NCBI RefSeq assembly: GCF_000416985.1
Contig: NZ_ATDL01000003.1
Location: 62,001 to 126,000 of the forward strand
From: Sphingobacterium paucimobilis HER1398
Lineage (GTDB): Bacteria > Bacteroidota > Bacteroidia > Sphingobacteriales > Sphingobacteriaceae
Reading direction: 5' to 3'
DNA length: 64,000 bases
Each line of letters begins with the position of its first letter. The first letter of the stretch is position 1. Under the pieces are notes generated by a model. That model had not been told where the DNA came from. It saw only the letters and a program-made list of their open reading frames with translations, and searched no databases. Positions 1 through 7,426 of the stretch are shown here, in pieces. The position numbers were made by a program, and so were the translations under genes.

Positions 1-92
1 ACCTTGGTTATTATAAACCAAATTGCCAAACCTACAATACCGAACTTAATGCCGTAATTAAGATATTTTTTCTGTGTCTTTGTCAATTTCAA
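1..92 (-). CDS. 5' end of a membrane protein gene (partial)
   Basis: An open minus-strand frame runs off the left edge of the window. From a TTG at 92 (or 86) it reads a short Lys/Thr-rich start followed by a hydrophobic run, GIKFGIVGLAIWFIITKV, that looks like a first transmembrane helix after a positively charged N-terminus. No ATG is available in this frame and a stop lies just upstream, so the start would have to be TTG. The family cannot be named from about 30 residues; a flippase-like or other polytopic membrane protein is only a guess. The gene would be divergent from ruvC. Confidence 0.35.
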   Translation of the reverse strand, partial: MKLTKTQKKYLNYGIKFGIVGLAIWFIITK

Positions 93-316
93 AATTTTGA
101 AAGCACAATTTTAAGCATATTTTTTCAGTACCCCTATTTTTTACAGCTTGTTTAAAATTTTCGAGACATTTTTATTATATCCAATAAATACATAAAACAG
201 CATCACTAGTCTATATGGTAATAAGCGGCATGTATGATTCCTGTTCTCTAACAGGCCTACGAAGATCAAAACTAACCACAGTCAAAAGCAAACAAATAAT
301 TACTTAGTTTTGTACC
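93..316. other. Intergenic region upstream of ruvC
   Basis: This AT-rich stretch has no convincing open frame. It contains a short perfect hairpin, CCTGTT/AACAGG with a 4-nt loop (240-255), with no T-run after it, and the ruvC -7 box at its right end. Confidence 0.5.
305..312 (+). promoter_or_regulatory. TAnnTTTG (-7) box of ruvC
   Basis: TAGTTTTG matches the Bacteroidota -7 consensus TAnnTTTG and ends four bases before the ruvC ATG at 317, which implies a leaderless or almost leaderless transcript. No clear -33 TTG lies at the usual distance, so this is a motif match only. Confidence 0.4.
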
Positions 317-880
317 ATGCAAAAGGAAAAGGCCAAAGAAAGAATTATTTTGGGAATTGACCCAGGGACCATCGTTTTGGGATATGGAGTCATAAAAGAA
401 GTCGGAAAAAAAATAACTTTGGAAACGCTGGGCGTTGTAAAGATGGGACATCTTGACGACCATGGCCTGAAACTGCAGCGTATATTTAAAAAAACCTTAG
501 CCTTAATTGAAGAGTATAAACCGGACTGTGTCGCTTTAGAAGCTCCCTTTTACGGTAAAAACATTCAGGTCATGCTAAAACTAGGGAGAGCACAAGGAGT
601 AGCCATGGCTGCAGCTCTCAGTCAGGATATCCCCATTTTTGAATATGCTCCACGAAAAATAAAACAATCTGTAACGGGCAATGGAAGTGCAAGTAAAGAA
701 CAGGTTGCGGCTATGCTGCAGAGTTTGTTGGGTTTTAAAGAAACTCCGGAGTTTCTAGATGCTACAGATGGTCTAGCCGTGGCAGTATGTCACTCTTTTC
801 AACAGAACACCACTACAGGTAGTAAAAGCTACTCCACCTGGTCAGCGTTCATTAAAGACAATCAAGATCGGATCCGCTAG
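317..880 (+). CDS. ruvC: Crossover junction endodeoxyribonuclease RuvC
   Basis: RuvC resolves Holliday junctions by paired nicks during recombinational repair, working with RuvAB. The 187-residue protein has the usual family length. The first acidic residue is Asp15 in IIL-GIDPGT. Glu75 lies in CVALEAPF, and Asp148 and Asp151 lie in FLDATDGLAVAVCH, giving the complete RNase H-like catalytic tetrad. The K/R-rich segment APRKIKQSVTGNGSASKEQV is the typical RuvC C-terminal region. The ATG at 317 leaves about ten residues before the first beta strand, which is normal. The stop codon overlaps the stop of the convergent gene. Confidence 0.95.
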   Translation: MQKEKAKERIILGIDPGTIVLGYGVIKEVGKKITLETLGVVKMGHLDDHGLKLQRIFKKTLALIEEYKPDCVALEAPFYGKNIQVMLKLGRAQGVAMAAALSQDIPIFEYAPRKIKQSVTGNGSASKEQVAAMLQSLLGFKETPEFLDATDGLAVAVCHSFQQNTTTGSKSYSTWSAFIKDNQDRIR

Positions 881-1920
881 AGCTGCACCTGTCTGATGAC
901 ATTTTTAACATTTAGCTCTACAATATCCGTCATACTCTTACATCGATAATAATTGTCATTATTATAATATCCTGCATATCCTTCTCGAAGCTGAATGATA
1001 TTTTCAACGGTTGATAACTGCTGAGTTTGAGAAGCATCTCTCAAATCTTTTATGCGATGACGCTCACTCCGCACACGATGTACAATAGAAGACCGTTCTT
1101 CCTGTTGATACTGCAAGACTGTCCTATCATTCAAGTGTTCCATACAGAGTTTGACATAAGGAAAATTTTCCTTAAAAAACTGAGGCATATATACCTTTGG
1201 ATTACCTTCATAAAACTGTTGGTCAAAGTCAATTGCTCTTATCCTGAACTGAAAATCGTCAAAATCTGGAGTTATTTGCATGACAAAGTTGTAGGCCCGC
1301 ATATCGCCCAACAACGATATAATACAACGCTCATTAAACTTAACAAACTCCTTGGCAATTCTTGTCTGATTGTAATCGGGATTTTCGATTCTCCCCTTAC
1401 TAAAAACATCGCCCGGAATGCCTACGATATGCTCCTCTACCAAAGTGTCACGATCATAGACATAGTTCACTTGGTTGGGAGAAAGAATCTCCTCTAATTC
1501 AAGCCCATAAATTCGAGAAGCATCGGCTTGTTTAATATAAAAATAATCATAGACATCATTCAATCGATTTACTATCCGAATTCTAAATGGCTTTGTATTA
1601 CCAAATGCACAGTACTCAATCCTATCTATAATTTTATGCTGTACTATTCGTGTATTTCCAGACGCCTTAAGCACCGCATAAACGACCTTCAATCCTTCGT
1701 ACAATTGATCCTGCAAATGCGGCGGATATAGCGGAGTCTCCCAAAAGGTATCGTTACCATTCTTATCCATCACAGGCACTGTCTCTTGGAAATGTAATAA
1801 ATCATAGTAAGAAATCGGCAATTTGGCTTCCCGTTGATACATTTTAAGGTATTTCAACAAACCAATACCAACCGAAAATATCGGCTTCTTGCGTGAAATC
1901 TTTACATCATCAATCTCCAT
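877..1920 (-). CDS. Conserved protein with a protein-kinase-like motif layout
   Basis: I do not recognise a named family for this 347-residue cytoplasmic protein, which has no signal peptide or membrane helix. Its motifs line up with a kinase fold. YFYIKQ (Lys130) could be the ATP-binding lysine strand, and GLELEE (Glu141/143) the helix-C glutamate. VEEHIVGIPG (161-170) could be the hinge. GDMRAYN has Asp206 and Asn211 with the catalytic-loop spacing D-x4-N, and AIDFDQ (Asp231) resembles the metal-binding DFG/DFD motif. The 20-residue gap between Asn211 and Asp231 also fits. Function as a small-molecule or protein kinase is inferred. The C-terminus is charged and ends in a Tyr/Asn-rich stretch. 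The gene converges on ruvC, sharing the palindromic stop CTAG, and stands alone. Confidence 0.8.
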   Translation of the reverse strand: MEIDDVKISRKKPIFSVGIGLLKYLKMYQREAKLPISYYDLLHFQETVPVMDKNGNDTFWETPLYPPHLQDQLYEGLKVVYAVLKASGNTRIVQHKIIDRIEYCAFGNTKPFRIRIVNRLNDVYDYFYIKQADASRIYGLELEEILSPNQVNYVYDRDTLVEEHIVGIPGDVFSKGRIENPDYNQTRIAKEFVKFNERCIISLLGDMRAYNFVMQITPDFDDFQFRIRAIDFDQQFYEGNPKVYMPQFFKENFPYVKLCMEHLNDRTVLQYQQEERSSIVHRVRSERHRIKDLRDASQTQQLSTVENIIQLREGYAGYYNNDNYYRCKSMTDIVELNVKNVIRQVQL

Positions 1921-2202
1921 AAATAGTTACTTAATTCTTTAATTTTTATAAAGATAAAGAAAAGCGGCAGTGTAAAAAAACAGAACTATTATTAAAATAT
2001 CACAAAATACAATTCATTTTTTTCAAAAAATAAAAATACAATATGATTTTTTGTTATTAATTTTGAAAAATATTAAACAGAAAAAAAGTCATCGTTTCAG
2101 TGCGCTGATCTATTAAAAACGTATTTTAAGATCAAGCAATAAGAAACCTGATATTTATTATTGACAAACACAATAAAAGAAACAGTATAATTTTTACATT
2201 CT
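1921..2202. other. AT-rich intergenic region between divergent genes
   Basis: The 282 bases between the kinase-like gene (minus) and the AsnC-type regulator (plus) are very A/T-rich and hold no credible open frame or long hairpin. They must carry the promoters of both genes. Confidence 0.5.
2161..2191 (+). promoter_or_regulatory. Possible promoter of the AsnC-family gene
   Basis: TTGACA (2161-2166) and TATAAT (2186-2191) are separated by 19 bases and lie 11 bases before the ATG at 2203. This resembles a classical sigma-70 promoter more than the usual TAnnTTTG type, and it could be chance in such AT-rich DNA. Confidence 0.3.
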
Positions 2203-2673
2203 ATGGAAAAAAACTATTCAAATTACGATCTAGATAATCTTGACGTTCAGATTTTATCCATTTTAATGGAAGATGCATCTATTCCATATACAGAAATAGC
2301 AAAGAAATTAATTGTCTCTGGAGGAACCATACATGTCCGTATGAAAAAAATGGAGGAACTTGGTATCATACATGGTTCCAACCTTATTATAAACCCGCAG
2401 AAAGTTGGTTTTGATATAACAGCATTTTTAGGGATCTACCTAGAAAAGGGATCTCAGTATGCTGATGCAGTAGAGCAACTGAGACAAGTCAAGGAGGTCG
2501 TTGAATTGCATTACTGTACAGGTCAGTACAGTATGTTTGCCAAAATCATATGCAAGGATACTGCACATCTCCGTAAAGTTCTTAATGAAGACATACAAGG
2601 ACTAAAAGGAATACAACGTACAGAAACCATTATCTCTTTAGAAGAGAGCATAAAAAGGCAAATCACATTATAA
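2203..2673 (+). CDS. Lrp/AsnC family transcriptional regulator
   Basis: The 156-residue protein has the standard two-domain build of the feast/famine regulators. The N-terminal winged helix-turn-helix reads LDVQILSILMED...YTEIAKKL...GTIHVRMKKMEELGII (about residues 12-60). The alpha/beta RAM ligand-binding domain follows (about 70-150), with the usual LGIYLEKGSQYADAVEQLRQ start and VVELHYCTGQYSMFAKI core. Such proteins bind amino acids and regulate amino-acid metabolism or transport as dimers to octamers. No metabolic gene is adjacent, so the target is unknown. The gene is monocistronic and followed by two hairpins. Confidence 0.93.
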   Translation: MEKNYSNYDLDNLDVQILSILMEDASIPYTEIAKKLIVSGGTIHVRMKKMEELGIIHGSNLIINPQKVGFDITAFLGIYLEKGSQYADAVEQLRQVKEVVELHYCTGQYSMFAKIICKDTAHLRKVLNEDIQGLKGIQRTETIISLEESIKRQITL

Positions 2674-2682
2674 GAAAGAGTT

Positions 2683-2744
2683 ACTTATGGCAGGCCAGGA
2701 TCTGCCATAAGTAAAAAGCCTATGGCTGCTAGGTAAAAGCCATA
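2683..2744. repeat. Two adjacent hairpins sharing a TATGGC stem
   Basis: A perfect 11-bp inverted repeat, ACTTATGGCAG (2683-2693) and CTGCCATAAGT (2702-2712), has an 8-base loop. It is followed by a second one, TATGGCT (2721-2727) and AGCCATA (2738-2744). The first could end transcription of the AsnC-type gene, but no T-run follows it. Because both hairpins contain TATGGC and GCCATA, alternative pairings are possible. Confidence 0.6.
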
Positions 2745-2772
2745 ATTGATATCACACATAAAGGTTTTTTCG

Positions 2773-2780
2773 TAACTTCG
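2773..2780 (+). promoter_or_regulatory. Probable -7 box of mutL
   Basis: TAACTTCG differs from TAnnTTTG at one base and ends six bases before the mutL ATG at 2787, so the transcript would start at or next to the start codon. Confidence 0.35.
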
Positions 2781-2786
2781 CAACGT

Positions 2787-4661
2787 ATGTCTGATATTAT
2801 ACAATTACTCCCAGATTCCGTTGCCAATCAGATCGCCGCAGGTGAAGTGGTCCAAAGACCTTCCTCTGCTGTGAAAGAACTCATAGAGAATGCTATCGAT
2901 GCTGGAGCAGACCGTATCAAGTTGATCGTTAAAGATGCCGGCAAAACCCTAATTCAGGTCATAGACAATGGATGTGGGATGAGTATTACCGATGCACGCT
3001 TATGCTTTGAGCGACACGCTACCAGTAAGATTAGAAAAGCAGAAGACTTATTTGCGATCCGCACGATGGGATTCCGTGGTGAAGCAATGGCATCTATCGC
3101 CGCAATCGCTCACGTAGAACTAAAGAGCAAACGTGTAGAGGATGAACTGGGTACCATTGTTGAGATAGAAGGCTCTAAGGTAATTGACCAACGCCCGGAA
3201 GCACTGCCTGCTGGAACAAGCATAGCAGTAAAAAATCTCTTCTATAATATTCCAGCTCGACGCAACTTTTTAAAGAGCAACTCCGTCGAAATGCGTCATA
3301 TTATTGACGAATTTCAGCGGATCTCACTAGCCCATCCTGATATTTTTTTCAGCTTACACAGTGACAACAATGAGCTCTTTCATCTCTCACCAGGTAGCTT
3401 AAAACAACGAATAGTTCATCTCTTCGGAAATAATTATAATCAAAAATTAGTACCGGTAGAAGAAGAAACAACAATCATCAATATTCAAGGGTTTATTGGC
3501 AAGCCCGAATATGCAAAAAAAACAAGAGGGGAACAGTTTTTTTTCGTCAACAAGCGATTCATAAAAGACCCTTATTTAAATCATGCGCTCATGAATGCGT
3601 ATGAAGAAGTCTTACCTACGGACAGCTTCCCTCTATATGTCTTATTTATAGAGATTGATCCTTCAAAAATAGACATCAATGTCCATCCCACAAAGACTGA
3701 GATCAAATACGAAGATGACAAAGCGATATATGCTATTTTAAGATCCGCAGTAAAGAGATCACTAGGTCGATATAATATCACTCCTTCTTTGGACTTTGAC
3801 CAAGAGACAAGCTTTAGTAATTTAATATCCACCAAACCGTTGGATGAAATACAAGCGCCAACAATTTCTTTTAACCCGAATTTTAACCCCTTTGAGGACG
3901 GAAGTGATTTCCCGACATCCTCCAAAACCTCGAGATCGGAAAGCTATTCGAAAGGTTTAGAAAAGAAAATAGGTATGCCTCAAAATTGGGACACACTGTA
4001 TCAGATTACGGAACAGGAGGAGCACTCCCAACTGTCCCTTCATCCAGAACAGACCGAAACGGAAGAAACCTTTAAATACAAGAGCGAGGACAAAAAGCTT
4101 TTTTTTCAAATCCATAACAAATATATCATCTCTCAAATTCATTCAGGCTTCATGCTCATTGACCAACAAGCTGCGCATGAACGTATTTTATTTGAACAGT
4201 ACAAGGAGCATCTAGAAAATAATAAAGGATCCAGCCAACAAAGTCTATTTCCCAGTACGCTAGAGCTATCCGCTTCAGATTTCGCACTGATGGGAGAACT
4301 CCTTCCTGAACTACAGACATTAGGCTTTCAACTTCGTCCTTTCGGAAAAACTACTTATATTGTCGATGGAATTCCTGCTGATCTCGGAACGAATATTAAT
4401 GAAGCGAAAATTGTCGACCAGCTGTTAGAAGACTACAAGCATAATGCTTCGGAACTCACACTCAGCAAAAGAGAAAATTTGGCTAGGAGTTTAGCTAAAA
4501 ATGCCGCGATTAAACCGGGAACAGCATTAGATAACGAATCGATATCCGACTTAATCGACGCTTTATTTGCCTGTGAAAGCCCTAATGTTTCTATACATGG
4601 CCGGCCGACAATCATAACCATCACCCTGCAAGAATTGATGGAAAAATTTAATAAAATTTAG
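2787..4661 (+). CDS. mutL: DNA mismatch repair protein MutL
   Basis: MutL couples MutS mismatch recognition to strand removal. The 624-residue protein has the N-terminal GHKL ATPase with KELIENAIDAGA (31-41), DNGCGM and GFRGEA, a transducer domain to about residue 330, an acidic disordered linker, and a C-terminal dimerisation domain from about 440. The C-terminal endonuclease motif DQHA(x)2E(x)4E appears as DQQAAHERILFE (459-470), with His replaced by Gln. Elsewhere NAAIKPG (572-578) and SIHGRP (602-607) lack the Cys residues that bind zinc in nicking MutL proteins. Whether this MutL nicks DNA is therefore uncertain. Rhomboid genes follow directly and may be co-transcribed. Confidence 0.96.
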   Translation: MSDIIQLLPDSVANQIAAGEVVQRPSSAVKELIENAIDAGADRIKLIVKDAGKTLIQVIDNGCGMSITDARLCFERHATSKIRKAEDLFAIRTMGFRGEAMASIAAIAHVELKSKRVEDELGTIVEIEGSKVIDQRPEALPAGTSIAVKNLFYNIPARRNFLKSNSVEMRHIIDEFQRISLAHPDIFFSLHSDNNELFHLSPGSLKQRIVHLFGNNYNQKLVPVEEETTIINIQGFIGKPEYAKKTRGEQFFFVNKRFIKDPYLNHALMNAYEEVLPTDSFPLYVLFIEIDPSKIDINVHPTKTEIKYEDDKAIYAILRSAVKRSLGRYNITPSLDFDQETSFSNLISTKPLDEIQAPTISFNPNFNPFEDGSDFPTSSKTSRSESYSKGLEKKIGMPQNWDTLYQITEQEEHSQLSLHPEQTETEETFKYKSEDKKLFFQIHNKYIISQIHSGFMLIDQQAAHERILFEQYKEHLENNKGSSQQSLFPSTLELSASDFALMGELLPELQTLGFQLRPFGKTTYIVDGIPADLGTNINEAKIVDQLLEDYKHNASELTLSKRENLARSLAKNAAIKPGTALDNESISDLIDALFACESPNVSIHGRPTIITITLQELMEKFNKI

Positions 4662-4671
4662 AAAAGCATAC

Positions 4672-5385
4672 ATGAACAACTTATTTGATAATCTTACTCC
4701 AGTCGTAAAAAATCTATTGATCATAAATATCATATGCTTTATAGGTACTGTTATTTTTGAACCAGCAAGCAGGTGGTTTGGAGTATACTATCCAGATTCT
4801 CCGTTTTTTAAAATATGGCAACCCATTACGTATATGTTCATGCATGGGGGATTCAGTCATATTTTCTTCAATATGTTCGCTCTTGTTATGTTCGGACCGA
4901 TTATCGAACGTATGTTTGGATCAAAACGATTTTTAAACTACTACCTGATCTGTGCTCTTGGAGCACTGGTACTTCAATACGGTGTACAAGCTATAGAAGT
5001 AAAACAGATAGCAGGAAGCATTAGAGCCAGTACTTTTCTTAACTTTGATTTTGCATTGGATCGCGTCTCCACGTCCTTGCAACTCACACAGGATCAATTT
5101 GACACTTTAGTATCAATATATGGTACACCTATGGTAGGCGCATCTGGTGCAATATTCGGTTTATTGCTAGCCTTTGCCTATCTGTTTCCAAACATGCCTT
5201 TGTATTTCATGTTTATCCCTGTCCCTATCAAAGCAAAGTATTTCGTAGGGGCTTATATCTTGATTGAAGTATATCTTGGTTTTAACAACTCTGGCTCTTC
5301 CATTGCCCATCTCGCGCATGTAGGTGGAGCATTATTTGGCTATCTATTGATAAAAATCTGGAGAATAAAAAAAGGATATCATTAG
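4672..5385 (+). CDS. Rhomboid family intramembrane serine protease
   Basis: The protein has 237 residues and about six membrane segments. Rhomboids cleave membrane proteins inside the bilayer. The catalytic serine is Ser158 in VGASGAIFG and the catalytic histidine is His216 in AHLAHVGGALFGY. The oxyanion residues are visible in MHGGFSHIFFNMF (His58, Asn67). All active-site elements are therefore present. There is an extra soluble insertion of about 45 residues (roughly 107-150) between membrane segments 3 and 4. The gene starts 10 bases after mutL and is followed 50 bases later by a degenerate paralogue. The substrate is unknown. Confidence 0.95.
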   Translation: MNNLFDNLTPVVKNLLIINIICFIGTVIFEPASRWFGVYYPDSPFFKIWQPITYMFMHGGFSHIFFNMFALVMFGPIIERMFGSKRFLNYYLICALGALVLQYGVQAIEVKQIAGSIRASTFLNFDFALDRVSTSLQLTQDQFDTLVSIYGTPMVGASGAIFGLLLAFAYLFPNMPLYFMFIPVPIKAKYFVGAYILIEVYLGFNNSGSSIAHLAHVGGALFGYLLIKIWRIKKGYH

Positions 5386-5435
5386 TATGGTATCACTAAA
5401 GATTAAAGAATAAAAACATTTAATCTCGAAATGGC

Positions 5436-6314
5436 ATGAAGGAAAATGTCTTAAAATCATTTGTTAGGGATACCTATAAAAACACATCTGCTATTCCGTA
5501 CATTATTACAGGACAGGTCTTCATGTTTGTATTGATACATATTTTTGAGCTCCTGTCCTTTGATGAAGTTATAGCTATCGATCTGTTTCAATGGACTTAT
5601 CAGCATCTTAGCCTTCCGACCTCATTCAATACATTTATCCAACAACCCTGGTCTTTAATCACACACCCTTTTATCTACAAAGGTATTTTCAATATCCTCT
5701 TTGATTGCCTGTGGCTGTATTGGATAGGCAACATTTTTTTGAATTTCTTGAACAACAGACAGCTTCTTACCGTCTTTTTAGGAGGCTTGTTGATTGGAGG
5801 ACTGCTCTACATCGGAATGAGTTCATTCCCTTACTTCTCGAGTCAAGCAAAATATTGGAATACCACGACATTCGGCTTAGCTGCATTAGTGAGTAGCGTT
5901 ATTATACTTGTTCCGAATTTAGAAGTTAACATGTTTATCTTCGGAAATATTAAATTAAAGACAATCGCTATAGTTTACCTCGTTCTCCAATTTGTATTCC
6001 TAGCATTAGAGATACCAGCAGCTGCTGTAATTTATGTAATTATTTCATTCTTTGGACTATGTTTTATATGGCAACTTCAAAAAGGAAATGACTGGAGCCG
6101 GATGTTCAAAAAAAGTATGCGACCTAAACATTTAAGAGTCGTACAAGGAAAAAGTATTCATGATGCTATAAATTCAAATAGAAAACATCCTTCGGACTTA
6201 CCCAATCAAGAACTTATAGATCAAATATTGGACAAGATTTCGGTAAGTGGATATGAAAGTCTAAATTCGCTTGAGAAGGAGATTCTCTTCAAAGCTAGTA
6301 AACAGGACGAGTAA
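5436..6314 (+). CDS. Rhomboid-like pseudoprotease with C-terminal cytoplasmic domain
   Basis: This 292-residue protein has five or six hydrophobic segments in rhomboid order, but the catalytic site is gone. Where the active paralogue has GASG there is NTTT (142-145), and no conserved histidine is found in the following helices. A soluble tail from about residue 200 to the end contains the conserved-looking segment LDKISVSGYESLNSLEKEILFKAS, which I take to be the DUF6576 type found in Bacteroidota rhomboid-like proteins. A regulatory or chaperone role like that of iRhoms or derlins is inference. Its stop overlaps the next start (TAATG), so translation is probably coupled to the downstream hydrolase. 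Confidence 0.85.
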   Translation: MKENVLKSFVRDTYKNTSAIPYIITGQVFMFVLIHIFELLSFDEVIAIDLFQWTYQHLSLPTSFNTFIQQPWSLITHPFIYKGIFNILFDCLWLYWIGNIFLNFLNNRQLLTVFLGGLLIGGLLYIGMSSFPYFSSQAKYWNTTTFGLAALVSSVIILVPNLEVNMFIFGNIKLKTIAIVYLVLQFVFLALEIPAAAVIYVIISFFGLCFIWQLQKGNDWSRMFKKSMRPKHLRVVQGKSIHDAINSNRKHPSDLPNQELIDQILDKISVSGYESLNSLEKEILFKASKQDE

Positions 6315-7426
6315 TGAAAAAACGATCTTTTTTACAAAAGAGACTTGGCTACTTTAGCAGAACAGTGCTTGTGATAAATATCTTTGCTATCGCTGCCTTA
6401 TTGCTAAGTTACTCCGCTTCCTTTATCGATCCACAGCAATTTTGGCCTATCGCTTTCTTTGGCCTTGGGTTTCTCCCCATCCTAATTATCAACTTGGGAT
6501 TTATGGTCTATTGGTTTTTAAGGAAAAAGCGATATGCCTTATTAAGCCTATTTGCAATTTTAGCAGGATGGAGTCTACTGGGGAAGCATATCAACTTTAA
6601 GAACAATAAGGACAAGATTGTTGTAAAAGCGGATACCACACTTCGGGTGATGAGTTTTAATGTTCATCTTTTTGAAAAGTTCAATAGCCCTAAAGACAAT
6701 TTCAGGGAAGAAACTGCAGAATTGGTCAATACTGTAAATCCTGATATAATTTGTTTTCAAGAGTTTTACAGTCGTATTCGTGGATCAAAACAATTCACCA
6801 AACTACTAAAAGAGGAAGGCAAGTTTGAAGACTATTATTTCGAACCCGTTTCTAAGAATGATTATGAGGGGTACGGGCAAGCAATCTTTTCAAAATTCCC
6901 CATTATAGACCACGGAACTATATTCAAAAATGGGTATGGCATCAATAGGATTATCTTCGCAGATATCAAACGAGAAGCTGATACGATACGAGTATACAAT
7001 GTACACCTGCGCTCTTTTGCACTACAGGAAGAAGACAAAGAATTTATACAGCTTTCAGCTGCCGCTCAAGTAAAAGATGAGGAAAAGACGAAACAGGTCG
7101 GGCGCAAACTAAAAAGAGCATTCACCAATCGCAGTGAACAAGCCAAATCTCTCCGAAAGCATATCGAATCGTGTCCCTATCCTTATATTGTTATGGGAGA
7201 TTTCAACGATACCCCCATGTCCTACAGTGTCAATATAGTAGGACAAAATATGTATAATGCATTCGAAGAAAAGGGATTTGGATGGGGAGTTACCCACTTT
7301 GGAATGCTTCCACTATTTCAGATTGACTACATCCTATGCGATAAGGCAATTACTGTAGACAATTATGGTATTATCAAAGAGCGTCTATCTGATCATTATC
7401 CAATCTGGGCAGATCTTATTCACTAA
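6314..7426 (+). CDS. Membrane-anchored endonuclease/exonuclease/phosphatase (EEP) family protein
   Basis: The 370-residue protein has three N-terminal membrane helices (about residues 15-100) and then an EEP domain. Visible motifs are RVMSFNVHLFEKF with the first Asn, ICFQEF with the metal-binding Glu, VYNVHLRS, VMGDFNDTP and the final LSDHYPIWADL with the catalytic Asp-His. EEP enzymes hydrolyse phosphodiesters in nucleic acids, inositol phosphates or sphingomyelin. The substrate cannot be told from the sequence. The start overlaps the rhomboid-like gene by one base, making a mutL-rhomboid-rhomboid-EEP unit. The 3' end overlaps the convergent protease gene by 11 bases. Confidence 0.92.
   Translation: MKKRSFLQKRLGYFSRTVLVINIFAIAALLLSYSASFIDPQQFWPIAFFGLGFLPILIINLGFMVYWFLRKKRYALLSLFAILAGWSLLGKHINFKNNKDKIVVKADTTLRVMSFNVHLFEKFNSPKDNFREETAELVNTVNPDIICFQEFYSRIRGSKQFTKLLKEEGKFEDYYFEPVSKNDYEGYGQAIFSKFPIIDHGTIFKNGYGINRIIFADIKREADTIRVYNVHLRSFALQEEDKEFIQLSAAAQVKDEEKTKQVGRKLKRAFTNRSEQAKSLRKHIESCPYPYIVMGDFNDTPMSYSVNIVGQNMYNAFEEKGFGWGVTHFGMLPLFQIDYILCDKAITVDNYGIIKERLSDHYPIWADLIH

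Noticed and set aside
1027-1497. Open frame of 156 codons on the plus strand inside the kinase-like gene
   Set aside because: It is the antisense shadow of a gene whose own frame has recognisable motifs. No promoter or family match.
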